A stretch of 64,000 bases of DNA from Alphaproteobacteria bacterium (GTDB lineage: Bacteria > Pseudomonadota > Alphaproteobacteria > RF32 > CAG-239). How positions within the stretch are numbered: position 1 is the first letter of the stretch; each line of letters starts with the position of its first letter. Location of the stretch: the NCBI GenBank assembly GCA_017626035.1, contig JAGAJR010000026.1:1-64000 (forward strand). The letters are read 5' to 3'. The position numbers and the translations under genes are program-made. Shown here piece after piece: positions 17,826 to 28,112 of the stretch. The notes under the pieces are model-generated. The model had not been told where the DNA came from. It did not search any database and saw only the letters and a program-made list of their open reading frames with translations.

Positions 17826-19874
17826 TTGAATATATTTCTGCATTATGTGAAAGAGTATTTTTTTGCCGAACGCAGCCGTTGGTTTGTGTGGATTCCGGTT
17901 TTGTTCGGTTTGGGAATTGGAATATATTTTATTTTACCGGTTGAGCCGTCAAAGTGGCTGACTTTGGGGATTATCGAATTTATGATTATTTCCGCTTATC
18001 TGGGGCGTCATAAGCCGGGGATGTTGTTCGGGTTGTCGATTGCGGCAATTATTGTTCTGGGTTTTGCCGATATTCAACTTAAAGCTCTTTATCTCAGCAA
18101 AAATGAGGCGGTTTCCCAAGAGGATAAACTGTATTTGAAAGGCCGGATAACGCATACGGAATACAACTACCGCGGCAACCCCCGTTTTATTCTTGAAGAA
18201 ATGGAAGATTACGACGGCGAAGCCATACCCGGGAGATATAAGTTGACCGGAATATCTAAGAAAGATGTTGCAGTTTTGGGCAGCTGTGTGGAATTAATCG
18301 CTTCCGTTGCTCCTCTTCCAACGCCGGTTTTGCCGGGCGGCTATCAGATGAACCGAAAGTTGTTTTTTGAAGGAATCAGGGCTGTGGGGTTTGTGCCAAG
18401 CCGGGTAATTCCTGTTGATTGTGCTGCAAAAACGCCGTTGCTTCTTCGTTTGAAAATGTTTGTTGAGAATATCAGAAACGGTATTGTGAGGAAAATTAAC
18501 GAGGTTCTTCCCGCCGACGAAGCCGGAATTGCTTCGGCCATTGTTGCCGGAGACAAAGGCGGTATCAGTCAAAAAATTATTCAGAATTACCGGGATTCCG
18601 GATTGGCTCATTTTCTGTCGATTTCCGGGTTGCATATGAGTATGATTGCGGGAATTATGTTCTTTTTGGTGCGTTTGATTATTTCTTTTATTCCTCCGCT
18701 GGTCAGAAAATATAATTCCAAAAAAATTGCGGCGGTTTTTGCCGTTTTTATCAGTTTTGTTTATCTGTGTATTTCCGGTGCGGCTATTCCGAGCCAAAGA
18801 GCGTTTATTATGACGTTTGTGGTTTTATTGGGGGTATTGTTTGACAGAAGGGCGATTTCAATGCGGATGATTGCCATGGCCGGGCTTATTGTTTTGATAT
18901 TTTCGCCGCAGGCTCTTATCAGTGCCAGTTTTCAAATGTCATTTGCCGCAGTTGTTGTTTTAATCGCTTTTTATGAAAAATATGCTTCGCCTTTGGCTAA
19001 ATTTATGAATGGCAGCGGAAAAAATGATTTGGCACTGCCGGTGCGGGTTATTCGTGTTTTTACGGTTTATATTCTGGGACTGATTATTTCCGATTTGGTA
19101 GCGAGTGTGGCAACGCTTCCTTTTGCCGTTTATCATTTTAACCGGATTGCGATTTATACGACTTTGGCAAACGGTTTGTCGGGGCCGGTTATCGGGTTTG
19201 TCATTATGCCGTTTGTTTTGTTGGCGTTAATACTGATGCCTTTCGGATTGGAGTATCTGCCGTTGAAAATCGTGGGATGGGGTATCGGTTACGTTAATAG
19301 TATTACCGGTTATACGGCTTCTCTTCCGCATGCCGGTTATCAGGTAGTTTCAATGCCGTTTTGGGGATTGCTGTTGATTGTGTCGGGCGGATTATGGTTA
19401 TGCCTTTGGGAACGCAGATGGCGTTGGTGGGGAATACCTTTGGTTATTATTGGTGTTTTCAGTATTTTTACGGTAAGGGTTCCGGATGTGATGATTGACG
19501 GCAATGCCGAGGTTTTTGCCGTGAAAAACAAAGCCGGAGAGATAAGTATTTTGCCTTCCCGAGGAAATAACTTTATTAAAAACGTGTGGTTGGAAAAAAC
19601 GGCTAATGATAAACCTTCATCGGAAGAAAGAGAAAAAATTAAAGCCGTTTATGACGGAAAAGATTCTGACAAAGACCTGATAGATATGGTTTGTAATGAA
19701 GAAAGCTGTTTGTATAAGGATAAAATCCGAATTGTTAAATCCGGCGGGGTGGAAATTGACGGGAAGGTTTTGGATATTTCAAAAAGTGCGGGAGCGGTGT
19801 TGTATCTGAATGAAAACGGCGTGAAAGTCAATACGGTTCGGGATGATATGGGGAACCGTTATTGGAACAAATAA
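17826..19874 (+). CDS. comEC: ComEC/Rec2-family DNA uptake channel
   Basis: A 682-residue polytopic membrane protein. The N-terminal part (about 20-200) carries helices and a DUF4131-like soluble domain. The Competence domain follows, with the hallmark HFLSISGLHMSMIAG at about residue 260 and many helices to about 550. The C-terminal 120 residues look like a shortened metallo-beta-lactamase-like domain without an evident HxHxD motif. It forms the inner-membrane pore for transforming DNA. The TTG start at 17826 has AAGGAG 7 nt upstream. With dprA it supports a transformation pathway. Confidence 0.9.
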   Translation: MNIFLHYVKEYFFAERSRWFVWIPVLFGLGIGIYFILPVEPSKWLTLGIIEFMIISAYLGRHKPGMLFGLSIAAIIVLGFADIQLKALYLSKNEAVSQEDKLYLKGRITHTEYNYRGNPRFILEEMEDYDGEAIPGRYKLTGISKKDVAVLGSCVELIASVAPLPTPVLPGGYQMNRKLFFEGIRAVGFVPSRVIPVDCAAKTPLLLRLKMFVENIRNGIVRKINEVLPADEAGIASAIVAGDKGGISQKIIQNYRDSGLAHFLSISGLHMSMIAGIMFFLVRLIISFIPPLVRKYNSKKIAAVFAVFISFVYLCISGAAIPSQRAFIMTFVVLLGVLFDRRAISMRMIAMAGLIVLIFSPQALISASFQMSFAAVVVLIAFYEKYASPLAKFMNGSGKNDLALPVRVIRVFTVYILGLIISDLVASVATLPFAVYHFNRIAIYTTLANGLSGPVIGFVIMPFVLLALILMPFGLEYLPLKIVGWGIGYVNSITGYTASLPHAGYQVVSMPFWGLLLIVSGGLWLCLWERRWRWWGIPLVIIGVFSIFTVRVPDVMIDGNAEVFAVKNKAGEISILPSRGNNFIKNVWLEKTANDKPSSEEREKIKAVYDGKDSDKDLIDMVCNEESCLYKDKIRIVKSGGVEIDGKVLDISKSAGAVLYLNENGVKVNTVRDDMGNRYWNK

Positions 19875-19899
19875 AAAGCCCTCCGGAGAGAGCTTTTTG
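19873..19899. terminator. Bidirectional terminator between comEC and prfC
   Basis: AAAAAGC-TC-CGGA-GA-GCTTTTT stem between two converging genes, with A/T runs on both sides. Confidence 0.7.
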
Positions 19900-19904
19900 G
19901 AAGT

Positions 19905-21491
19905 TTAGAAAACTTGTTCGCGGGTTTTGCTTAATACCAGTTTCGGAAAGTCTTCCTGTATTTTTCCCAAATGCCAAGCGTTACGAGCCAGGAAAACGGT
20001 TTCTCCGTCATGGTCTTCGCCGATGTTGGCTTGGTTGGCGTCCATAAATTTTTTGAGGACGGCTTTGTCTTCACAGCTGACCCAGCGTGCCGTGTAGTAT
20101 TGTGTCGGTTCAAAGGCAACCGGAAGGTTAAACTCGGAACGGATGCGGTCAGCCATAACTTCAAACTGTAAGGCACCGACAACGCCGACAATCCATTCGG
20201 CACCGACAACAGGCTTGAAAATACTGGCTCCGCCTTCTTCGGCAATTTGCTGCAATGCACTGCCGAGGTGTTTTGATTTGAGCGGGTCAAGAGCCCGAAC
20301 ACTCTTCAATAATTCCGGTGCAAAGCTTGGAATACCGGTAAAGTGCAGCTTTTCCCCTTCGGTCAGCGTATCGCCGATACGGAGTTGTCCGTGGTTCGGA
20401 ATGCCGATGATGTCTCCGGCGTAGGCGTCTTCGGCCAATTCTCTTTCCTGAGCCAGAAACATGACCGGTGTCGGAACTTTGATATTTTTTCCGGTACGGA
20501 TTTGAGCCAGAGTCATTCCCCGTTTAAAATGTCCGGAGCAAATTCTCATAAAAGCGATGCGGTCGCGGTGTTTAGGATCCATGTTGGCTTGAATTTTAAA
20601 GATAAATCCGGTTACTTTATTTTCATCCGGAGAAACGGTTCTTTCCGCAGCGGGCTGCGGGCGAGGGGTAGGAGCCAGATTAAGCAGGCCTTCAAGAACC
20701 TCTTTGACGCCGAAGTTGTTAATCGCACTTCCGAAAAATACCGGGGTCAGGGCTCCAGCCAAATACAATTCCAAATCAAATGCCGGACAAAGCTCGCGAA
20801 CCATGGTTACGTCTTCCCGGAGTTTGGCTACGGCGTGAGCCGGAAGCAAGCGGTCGAGTTTTTCATCATCCAATCCCCGGCAGGTTTCAATTGTGGAATT
20901 GATTTGAGATTTGTCTCCGGTTTTGTTCATTAAAATCAGTTGGTCGTTCAACAAGTCATAGCAGCCGAGAAAATCTTTTCCGGAGCCAATCGGCCAACTG
21001 GCCGGCGTTACGTCAAGAGCCAGTGTTTTTTCAATATCGTCAAGCAGGCAAAACGGGTCTTGGCCTTCACGGTCGAGTTTGTTGATGAATGTTAAAATCG
21101 GCACATTACGAAGACGGCATACTTCAAAAAGTTTTTTGGTTTGAGTTTCAATACCTTTGGCAGAATCAAGCACCATAACAGCCGAATCGACGGCGGTGAG
21201 AACACGGTAAGTGTCTTCGGAAAAGTCTTCGTGTCCCGGAGTATCCAAAAGGTTAAACGTGGTGCCTTTATATTCAAAGTTCATGACGGAAGAGGCAACG
21301 GAAATGCCGCGTTCCTGCTCGACCTTCATCCAGTCGGAACGGGCATGGCGGTTTTCGCCGCGGGCTTTGACGGCACCGGCTTGTTGAATGGCACCTCCGA
21401 ATAACAGGAGTTTTTCGGTTAAAGTGGTTTTACCGGCATCCGGGTGCGAAATAATCGCAAAGGTTTTACGCTTATTAACAGTATTGTTCAT
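19905..21491 (-). CDS. prfC: Peptide chain release factor 3
   Basis: A 528-residue translational GTPase, close to the E. coli RF3 length. G1 SHPDAGKTTLTEKL, switch/G2 region RGISVASSVMNF, G3 DTPGHEDFSEDTYR and G4 TFINKLDRE are all intact. It recycles RF1/RF2 after peptide release. A single gene on the minus strand, convergent with comEC. Confidence 0.97.
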   Translation of the reverse strand: MNNTVNKRKTFAIISHPDAGKTTLTEKLLLFGGAIQQAGAVKARGENRHARSDWMKVEQERGISVASSVMNFEYKGTTFNLLDTPGHEDFSEDTYRVLTAVDSAVMVLDSAKGIETQTKKLFEVCRLRNVPILTFINKLDREGQDPFCLLDDIEKTLALDVTPASWPIGSGKDFLGCYDLLNDQLILMNKTGDKSQINSTIETCRGLDDEKLDRLLPAHAVAKLREDVTMVRELCPAFDLELYLAGALTPVFFGSAINNFGVKEVLEGLLNLAPTPRPQPAAERTVSPDENKVTGFIFKIQANMDPKHRDRIAFMRICSGHFKRGMTLAQIRTGKNIKVPTPVMFLAQERELAEDAYAGDIIGIPNHGQLRIGDTLTEGEKLHFTGIPSFAPELLKSVRALDPLKSKHLGSALQQIAEEGGASIFKPVVGAEWIVGVVGALQFEVMADRIRSEFNLPVAFEPTQYYTARWVSCEDKAVLKKFMDANQANIGEDHDGETVFLARNAWHLGKIQEDFPKLVLSKTREQVF

Positions 21492-21577
21492 TAATTGCTT
21501 TATCCAAATTAAATTGTCTGTTGAAAATTAAGCCTCTTTTATACTATATCCGTTCGTTTTGCAAGAGAAAACTGGGC

Positions 21578-21604
21578 AAAAAAAAGGGACGGTCTGACCG
21601 TCCC
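21578..21604 (-). terminator. Terminator of the TPR lipoprotein gene
   Basis: A perfect 8-bp stem GGGACGGT/ACCGTCCC followed by eight T on the minus strand. Confidence 0.9.
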
Positions 21605-21612
21605 AAAATCGT

Positions 21613-22809
21613 TTAGAACGGGCTGGAAACATCCGGAAGAAGAGGCTGCGGTGTTGTGGTTTGAGCCGGAATAATTTCTTCTTTCACGGTTTGTTTTATT
21701 TCGGTCTGGGTTTCGACAACTTCCTGCGGTTTTACCTGTTGTTGTTTTGGAGCGGCAGGTGTTTTGTTGATGCCGAGATATCTTTCAATAGCTTTTTGCT
21801 CTTTTGCTTTTTCATCCGAAGTAATCAGGTTTAAGTCATAAATGACTTCCAGTTTGCGGATGTCTTTGGCGGCAGAAAGAATGTCTTTGGACGGAGCTTT
21901 CGGTTTTAATCTCTGGCGAGGGGACGGAGGAAGCACGGCTTCAATAATCAAATCCCGCTCGGCGGAAAACTCTCTTGGGGTGATGGCACGGGCTTCAACG
22001 GCTTCTTTCAGAGCTTTGATGCGTTCCAGAATTACATCAGGAGCCGGTACCGGCTGAATAACGCCGGAAGCCGGAGGCGTGTTGGTTAAAGGCAACAATC
22101 CGCCGATGTTGGACATTCTGGCGTTTAAAAATTCATCTTTGGTAATCATGTCGCTTTCTGCCAATTCTTTTAAAATCAGAAAACGGGAAATGGTATTTTT
22201 TTCTTCATCCGTAAACAGAACTTCCACTGCTTTGACATCGGCTTCGGAAACGGCTTTGTTGTTAGCCGCACGTTTTTGTTCACGGATAAAGAGGGCTTCT
22301 TCCATAGCAGACTTTCCCTGCTGGGCGGCGGCTTCTTCGCTGATGTTGAAAGTTTTGACGCCGTTTCTGTCTTCAACGACCAGTTTGCTTTGGTTAATGT
22401 TTATCAGTTTGAGGCGTTTTTTGGCAATGTCTGTCATTTTTTCAGGGAGCATGTTTTTGCTGCCCAAGACGGAAGTCTGATCGCCGGCGTAAAGAACAAT
22501 GTCTTCATAAAAAGCACGAGCCCGGTTCGGACGGCCGATTTGCTCATAAGTCAGGGCTCCGACCATTAAGGCCTGAGCGTTATGCGGATTTTCGTTAAGG
22601 GCATTGATGAAGTGTTCCTCGGCCTGGGCGAAATCTCCTTGAGAATAGGCAACGGTTGCCAAATCGGCTTCTTTTTTTCCCTCATCGTTAAAGGTAAGGG
22701 CGTTGTATGTTTCTTTGCTGGTGTGTTTTTGAACAAAACTGCACGAGCTTAACAGGGCAGCGGTTGTAAAAGCGAGCAGAAAACTTTTGGCTAATTTGCT
22801 TGAAAACAC
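21613..22809 (-). CDS. TPR-repeat outer-membrane-type lipoprotein
   Basis: About 398 residues. A lipoprotein signal peptide with lipobox LLSSC is near residue 25. Two TPR-like repeats follow at about 50-115 (YSQGDFAQAEEHFINALNENPHNAQALMVG, cut here to its key pattern of A, G, F and P residues). The long middle region is charged and the C-terminus is rich in Pro, Gln and Thr. GAGGAG seven nt before a GTG places the start at 22809; the in-frame TTG at 22824 overlaps that ribosome site and is unlikely. Function unknown, probably an envelope scaffold. Confidence 0.8.
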   Translation of the reverse strand: MFSSKLAKSFLLAFTTAALLSSCSFVQKHTSKETYNALTFNDEGKKEADLATVAYSQGDFAQAEEHFINALNENPHNAQALMVGALTYEQIGRPNRARAFYEDIVLYAGDQTSVLGSKNMLPEKMTDIAKKRLKLININQSKLVVEDRNGVKTFNISEEAAAQQGKSAMEEALFIREQKRAANNKAVSEADVKAVEVLFTDEEKNTISRFLILKELAESDMITKDEFLNARMSNIGGLLPLTNTPPASGVIQPVPAPDVILERIKALKEAVEARAITPREFSAERDLIIEAVLPPSPRQRLKPKAPSKDILSAAKDIRKLEVIYDLNLITSDEKAKEQKAIERYLGINKTPAAPKQQQVKPQEVVETQTEIKQTVKEEIIPAQTTTPQPLLPDVSSPF

Positions 22810-22925
22810 AAGGGTACTCCTCAAAAAAAGACTGTATATAATAAGCGGGTTGTCGCATAGTTAACGCTATATTATTCAATATTAACTTATATTACAATAA
22901 TTTTGTTTGGTTTGTTAATTTTGTC

Positions 22926-22953
22926 TTGATTTAATTTTTTTTTTATGTAGTAT
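22926..22953 (+). promoter_or_regulatory. Candidate promoter of tRNA-Leu
   Basis: TTGATT, 16-bp T-rich spacer, TAGTAT, ending 23 bp before the mature tRNA 5' end. Confidence 0.5.
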
Positions 22954-22976
22954 GCAAGCAACTATTAACCGTGCTT

Positions 22977-23061
22977 GCGGGCGTGGTGAAATTGGCAGAC
23001 ACGCTAGACTTAGGATCTAGTGTCGTGAGACGTGTGGGTTCAAGTCCCTCCGCCCGCACCA
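22977..23061 (+). tRNA. tRNA-Leu (UAG)
   Basis: An 85-nt tRNA with the long variable arm typical of Leu. Acceptor GCGGGCG/CGCCCGC, discriminator A, encoded CCA. Anticodon stem CTAGA/TCTAG with loop CTTAGGA gives anticodon TAG. Confidence 0.97.
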
Positions 23062-23096
23062 TCTTCCCGAATTGGCTCGCGAGATGGCTTTTTTTT
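23059..23096 (+). terminator. Terminator whose stem starts at the tRNA-Leu CCA
   Basis: CCATCT, the first three bases being the tRNA CCA end, pairs with AGATGG and is followed by eight T. Confidence 0.7.
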
Positions 23097-23126
23097 ATAA
23101 ACAATCAATAACTTAAGAGAAAATTT

Positions 23127-24494
23127 ATGAATGTTACCGAGATAAAATCTGAAGGCTTGAAAAAGGAATTCAAAGTATCTGTTCCGGCAAGTGATTTTAA
23201 TAAAAAAATTGATGAAAAAATTAATGAAATCTCCAAAAAAACAAAACTTCCGGGTTTCCGTCCGGGAAAAGCCCCGAAAGAAATGTTGAAACAGAAATAC
23301 AGAGCCTCTGTTATGGGCGAAGTCTTGGATGAACTGGTCAGAACTTCCACCGATGAAGTTATCAAAAGTAAAAAATTAAATCCTGCCATGATGCCGGATG
23401 TTAAAATTACTTCTTTTGAAGACGGAAAAGACGTTGAATTTGAAATTTCCATGGAAGTCCTTCCTGAAATCAAATTCGGTGATTTTTCAAAAATCAAATT
23501 GGATAAATTAACTGCCGAAGTTCCGGCCGAAGAAGTTGAAAAAGCTTTGAAATATTTGGCTGAATCCCGCAAGGAAACCGTTAAGGTTGAAGAAGACAGA
23601 GTTTCTAAAGAAGGCGACACAACCGTTATTGATTTTGTCGGTTCTATTGACGGTGTTGAATTTCAGGGTGGAAAAGGCAACAACTATCCGTTGGTTTTGG
23701 GTTCCGGTTCCTTCATTCCGGGCTTTGAAAGCCAGTTGGTCGGTAAAAAAGCAGGTGAAAAAGTTGACGTTAACGTTAAATTTCCTGAAAATTATCATGC
23801 TAAAGATTTGGCCGGTAAAGATGCCGTTTTTGCTGTTGAAATCAAAGAAATCCGCGTTGCAAAAGACATTGAAATCAACGATGAATTTGCAAAATCTTTG
23901 GGCGAAGAGAGTTTGGATAAGCTGAAAAGCGTTATTGCCGATCGTATCAAAGGCGATTATGACGTTGCTTCCCGCATGAAACTGAAAAGACAGCTTTTGG
24001 ACAATCTGGATAAGGAATATTCTTTTGAAGTTCCGCAGTCATTGGTTGACGCCGAATACAAAGGCATTGTTGCCCAGTATGAACAGGCTAAAAAATATAA
24101 TCAGCTTGATGAAAGTGAAAAAGCAAAATCCGAAGAAGATTTGTTGGCTGAGTATAAAGATATTGCCGTTCGCCGTGTTAAGTTAGGTCTGTTGCTTTCC
24201 GAAATCGGAAAAGACGCCAAACTGACCATTACTCCGGATGACATTAACAAAGCTATTATGAATGAAGCCAAGAAATATCCGGGACAGGAAAAAGCCGTTT
24301 TTGATTATTACCTCAAAAACAAACAGGCCATTGAATCTTTGAAAGCTCCTGTTTTTGAAGAAAAGATTGTTGACCATATTATCGGTTTGGCAAAGGTAAA
24401 CGATAAAGTTGTTTCAGTTGAAGAACTGTATAACTTTGACGAAGGCGAAGCCCCGGCTAAGAAAGCAAAGAAAACAACTAAAAAAGCTTCTTAG
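23127..24494 (+). CDS. tig: Trigger factor
   Basis: A 455-residue ribosome-bound chaperone and prolyl isomerase. The N-terminal ribosome-binding signature GFRPGKAP is at about residue 46, the FKBP-type domain at about 150-240 (VIDFVGSIDGVEFQGG), and the helical chaperone C-terminus extends to about 430. It ends in a Lys/Ala tail (KKAKKTTKKAS) like those of the DUF2934 proteins. In many proteobacteria tig is followed directly by clpP; here a sugar-modification module intervenes. Confidence 0.96.
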   Translation: MNVTEIKSEGLKKEFKVSVPASDFNKKIDEKINEISKKTKLPGFRPGKAPKEMLKQKYRASVMGEVLDELVRTSTDEVIKSKKLNPAMMPDVKITSFEDGKDVEFEISMEVLPEIKFGDFSKIKLDKLTAEVPAEEVEKALKYLAESRKETVKVEEDRVSKEGDTTVIDFVGSIDGVEFQGGKGNNYPLVLGSGSFIPGFESQLVGKKAGEKVDVNVKFPENYHAKDLAGKDAVFAVEIKEIRVAKDIEINDEFAKSLGEESLDKLKSVIADRIKGDYDVASRMKLKRQLLDNLDKEYSFEVPQSLVDAEYKGIVAQYEQAKKYNQLDESEKAKSEEDLLAEYKDIAVRRVKLGLLLSEIGKDAKLTITPDDINKAIMNEAKKYPGQEKAVFDYYLKNKQAIESLKAPVFEEKIVDHIIGLAKVNDKVVSVEELYNFDEGEAPAKKAKKTTKKAS

Positions 24495-24513
24495 TTCATT
24501 GTAAAAGCAAATT

Positions 24514-24542
24514 AAAAACCCTGCCGAGCGGCAGGGTTTTTT
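24514..24542 (+). terminator. Terminator of tig
   Basis: AAAAACCCTGCC-GAGC-GGCAGGGTTTTTT; symmetric, so it can also serve the converging GtrA gene. Confidence 0.9.
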
Positions 24543-24555
24543 GTTGGCAGGATTA

Positions 24556-24984
24556 TCAGAGTTGTTTGCTTTTGGAAAATGTAATGTATTTGTGAATAAG
24601 GTAGGTTACGATTGTGGAGAAAACCAAATATATTGCCTGTGCGATGATTTCTCTGATTTTCAGGACGTCAATCAACAAGTATAATCCGGCATAGTTTAAT
24701 CCGAGCAAGAAAATGTAAACATTCCAACCTTTGAAATATTCTTTCAGCAGATTGGAGTGAGAGCGAAAAACATAATATCTCATGGTGAGGATGGAAATAT
24801 TGACGTTGATGATAAACATACAGCTCAGAGCGTAGACATAGTGTAAATTTACGATTTCTATGAAAAAAACGAATAGCAAATAAGCGGTAAGCGTGTTAAA
24901 TCCGCCGACAAGAAGAAAACGTATTTTTTCCGGAATCATAAACCAGATGTTTTCTATTGTTTTGTATAGTCTAATCAAACCCAT
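24556..24984 (-). CDS. GtrA-family membrane protein
   Basis: A 142-residue protein with four predicted helices. The GtrA family motif IRFLLVGGFNTLTAYLLF is in helix 1, and TYLIHKYITF closes the last helix. GtrA proteins are thought to flip or help translocate polyprenyl-phosphate-linked sugars across the inner membrane. The annotated ATG gives 15 residues before the family core; an internal ATG (MIPEKIRF) is also possible. It is divergent from the FAD oxidoreductase, and together with the next three genes forms a plausible cell-surface sugar module. Confidence 0.88.
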   Translation of the reverse strand: MGLIRLYKTIENIWFMIPEKIRFLLVGGFNTLTAYLLFVFFIEIVNLHYVYALSCMFIINVNISILTMRYYVFRSHSNLLKEYFKGWNVYIFLLGLNYAGLYLLIDVLKIREIIAQAIYLVFSTIVTYLIHKYITFSKSKQL

Positions 24985-25087
24985 ATGTTTTGTCTAAATT
25001 GTTGTGCATAATATATTTTTACATTTGAATAATGTATTGTATAAATTAAAATAGCAGTACTTGGTTAATATTTGGTAAGCGTGTATT

Positions 25088-26653
25088 ATGGACAAAAAAG
25101 CGATTATTATCGGAGCAGGACCGGCAGGGCTTTCCGCGGCAAGTGAACTTCTTGAGCGGACGGAGATAAAGCCGGTGTTGATTGAGGAAAATGATTTTGT
25201 CGGCGGTATCAGTGCGACGATGACTTATAAAAATAATAAGATAGATATGGGCGGCCACCGTTTTTTTACCAAATCGGAGAGGGTAAATGACTGGTGGCTT
25301 TCTTTTTTGCCGCTTCAGGGAAAAGCTTCGAAAGATGATGTTTTGCTTGACCGAAAAATAGAGTTGTCGAGAGAAGAAAATGCTCCTGATCCGGAAAAGA
25401 CCGACAAGGTTATGTTGAAGAGAAATCGTGTTTCGAGAATTTTTTACTTAAAAACCTTTTTTGATTATCCGGTATCTTTGAATTTTAACACCATTAAAGG
25501 ATTGGGAATTTTCCGGATGGCAAAAATTACGCTTTCGTATTTCAAAGCATTGTTGTTGCCGATAAAACCTGAAAAAAGTTTGGAAGATTTTTTGATTAAC
25601 CGTTTCGGGCGGGAATTGTATTTGACATTTTTTAAAGACTATACCGAGAAGCTTTGGGGAATGGAATGTTCTGAAATTTCGGCGGAATGGGGTGCACAGC
25701 GGATTAAAGGAATATCAATCTTAAAGGTTTTGATGCAGATATTCAAAAGTTTAACGGGGCATAAAGGCGGAAAAACGGAAACCAGTTTTATTGACTCTTT
25801 TATGTATCCGAAATTCGGGCCGGGGCATTTGTGGTCGGAAGTGGCTGAGAAAGTTGTTGCCCGGGGAGGAGAAATCCGTCTGAGACAGAAAGTGTCTGAG
25901 TTGGTTATGGAAAACGGCCGGGTAAAAGCCGTTGTGGTTGAGAACAGCCGCGGACAAAAGGAAATTGTGGAAGGTGATATTTTCATGTCCACCATGCCGG
26001 TTAAGGATTTGATTAAAGCGATGGGAAGCAATGTTCCGGAAAATGTGAAAACCGCAGCTTCGGGATTGATGTATCGTGATTTCAGGGTGGCCGGCGTTTT
26101 GCTTGATAAGCTTCTTTTGAAAAATAATACAAAGATAAAAACTCTGAATGAGTTAATACCCGATACTTGGATTTATGTTCAGGAAAAAAATGTGCATATG
26201 GGCAGAATACAGATTTTTAACAACTGGAGCCCGTATTTGGTTGCGGAATTTCCTGATAAAGTTTGGATCGGTTTGGAATATTTTTGCAGTGAAGAAGATG
26301 AACTTTGGAAAATGTCTGACGAAGATTTTGTCGCTTTGGCACTGGGTGAGGGATGTAAGATAGGAATCTTTAAGGCTGAAGATGTGAAAGACGCTTGTTC
26401 TTTTAAGGTTAAAAAGGCTTATCCCGCTTATTTCGGAACATATGACCGTTTTGAAGAAATCCGCAGCTATACGGATAAAATTGACAATCTTTATCTTATC
26501 GGGCGAAACGGGATGCACCGTTACAACAATATGGATCATTCCGTGCTTACGGCTATGGTTGCCGTGGACAATATTGCTAACCATATTCTCAGAAGGGATA
26601 ATATCTGGAGTGTAAATACGGAAGCCGAATATCATGAAGAGAAAAAAGAATGA
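25088..26653 (+). CDS. FAD-dependent oxidoreductase (amine-oxidase/UDP-galactopyranose-mutase-like)
   Basis: A 521-residue protein with an N-terminal FAD-binding Rossmann motif ([18 protein letters not shown]) and a GGIS...[10 protein letters not shown] segment typical of NAD(P)/FAD proteins of COG1232 and UDP-galactopyranose mutase relatives. The C-terminal FAD contact is [19 protein letters not shown]. The substrate is unknown; the neighbouring GtrA, GT-C and SDR genes suggest a sugar nucleotide or lipid-linked sugar. The end overlaps the next gene by 4 nt (ATGA), so the two are coupled. Confidence 0.82.
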   Translation: MDKKAIIIGAGPAGLSAASELLERTEIKPVLIEENDFVGGISATMTYKNNKIDMGGHRFFTKSERVNDWWLSFLPLQGKASKDDVLLDRKIELSREENAPDPEKTDKVMLKRNRVSRIFYLKTFFDYPVSLNFNTIKGLGIFRMAKITLSYFKALLLPIKPEKSLEDFLINRFGRELYLTFFKDYTEKLWGMECSEISAEWGAQRIKGISILKVLMQIFKSLTGHKGGKTETSFIDSFMYPKFGPGHLWSEVAEKVVARGGEIRLRQKVSELVMENGRVKAVVVENSRGQKEIVEGDIFMSTMPVKDLIKAMGSNVPENVKTAASGLMYRDFRVAGVLLDKLLLKNNTKIKTLNELIPDTWIYVQEKNVHMGRIQIFNNWSPYLVAEFPDKVWIGLEYFCSEEDELWKMSDEDFVALALGEGCKIGIFKAEDVKDACSFKVKKAYPAYFGTYDRFEEIRSYTDKIDNLYLIGRNGMHRYNNMDHSVLTAMVAVDNIANHILRRDNIWSVNTEAEYHEEKKE

Positions 26654-28110
26654 TAAATAAAAAAATAAATTTAAGTAACAATATAACAGAAAAAGTATTG
26701 TTGGTTTACTTGGTTATTTTGGCTTTTTTTATTTTGGGAACGGCCATTTATTCCGGTGTTTTGATTTTAGATGATGTGGAGCATATTCATGCTTCTTGGT
26801 TGGTGTGGCAGGGAAAAATTCCTTATCGGGATTTTTTTGAACATCATCATGCTTTGCTTTGGTATCTGTTTGCCCCGATAACGGCTGTTTTTTATAATCA
26901 GGCAATCATTGTATATGTGGCTAAATTTTTAACACTGATTGTGTCCGTTCTTACATTTTATTACTTTTATAAAATTATGGTAAAGTTTGTAACAGACAGA
27001 ATGTCAGCTTTGTTTGCTTTAGGGATTTATTTTAGCAATTGGCCGGCTTTAATCGGGGTTTCCCAATTTCGTCCGGATAATTATATGCTTTTTATGCAGA
27101 TATTGGGGATATATTACTTTTTTGAATATCTTGAAACGCAAAAAAGGCGAAATCTGGTTATCTCTTTCGGGGCTTTTTTCTTAGCTTTTATGTTTTTACA
27201 AAAGATTTTATATTTCTTTCTTCCGATGGGTTTGGCCGGATTGTATTTATTGTATAAGCACAAAGTTTTATGGACGGATGTTTTTTGGGCTTGTCTCTTT
27301 CCTTTGGCTGCGGCGTTTTTTTATCTCGGGTATTTGTATTTCACGGGAAGCCTTAAAGTTTATTATGAACTCAATTGGCTGATTAACATGCTGCATCCTA
27401 AATTATACTATGATAAAAAGATTTTATTTTTCAGCTGGTATATTTGGCTTCAGGTTGCTTTGGCTTTTGTTTCTGTTGTGTTGTGGTTTGCTAAGGGTAA
27501 TATTTATTTTAAGATATTCAGTTTGTTTTTTGCGGTGGAATTTATTTTTAAGAAATTTGTTTTTTGTCCGTATCCGCAATATCTGATGCCGTTGCTTATG
27601 GCGGGAGCCGTTTTAAGCGGAAAATTGTTGGCGTATCTTACAGAATGTAAAAAATATGTTGTTTGGATTATTGTTGTTTTGATGGAAATATTGTTGGTTG
27701 ATATGTATTCAAAATACAGGGTTATGGCAAATAACAGAAGTTTGTTGGGGTATGAATATCCGTTACTGAAATATGTTTTGGATCATACGAAAGAAGATGA
27801 ATATCTTTTGAACGGTTATGGGAAGGTATTTAATTTATATCGCAGAAATATTTATTATTATTGGTTTTCATTAGAAAGGGTTGGCGTTTTGGATAAAGAA
27901 TTATTTGATAGAGCAGATGAACCTGATTTGAATGAAGCTATAAAGACGTATCATCCTCGTTTTATCTATATGAAGGACTATTATGATGATTTTTATTTGA
28001 TGAAAAATAAAAAAGTTAAAATTGTTCATGAATTTGATAAAACATTGGTCGAAAAAATGTATAAACCGACAGAGTTTGAATATTTATATGAATTAAAAGA
28101 GAGGTATTAG
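26650..28110 (+). CDS. GT-C family integral membrane glycosyltransferase (GT39/ArnT-like)
   Basis: A 486-residue protein with about ten hydrophobic helices. The first periplasmic loop has the acidic pair LDDVEH followed by [20 protein letters not shown], the arrangement seen in polyprenyl-phosphate-sugar transferases such as the ArnT/PMT group. A soluble C-terminal tail lies at about 400-486. It would move a sugar from a polyprenyl carrier to a surface acceptor. The start overlaps the preceding FAD gene by 4 nt, and the SDR gene follows 2 nt later. Confidence 0.8.
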   Translation: MINKKINLSNNITEKVLLVYLVILAFFILGTAIYSGVLILDDVEHIHASWLVWQGKIPYRDFFEHHHALLWYLFAPITAVFYNQAIIVYVAKFLTLIVSVLTFYYFYKIMVKFVTDRMSALFALGIYFSNWPALIGVSQFRPDNYMLFMQILGIYYFFEYLETQKRRNLVISFGAFFLAFMFLQKILYFFLPMGLAGLYLLYKHKVLWTDVFWACLFPLAAAFFYLGYLYFTGSLKVYYELNWLINMLHPKLYYDKKILFFSWYIWLQVALAFVSVVLWFAKGNIYFKIFSLFFAVEFIFKKFVFCPYPQYLMPLLMAGAVLSGKLLAYLTECKKYVVWIIVVLMEILLVDMYSKYRVMANNRSLLGYEYPLLKYVLDHTKEDEYLLNGYGKVFNLYRRNIYYYWFSLERVGVLDKELFDRADEPDLNEAIKTYHPRFIYMKDYYDDFYLMKNKKVKIVHEFDKTLVEKMYKPTEFEYLYELKERY

Positions 28111-28112
28111 TC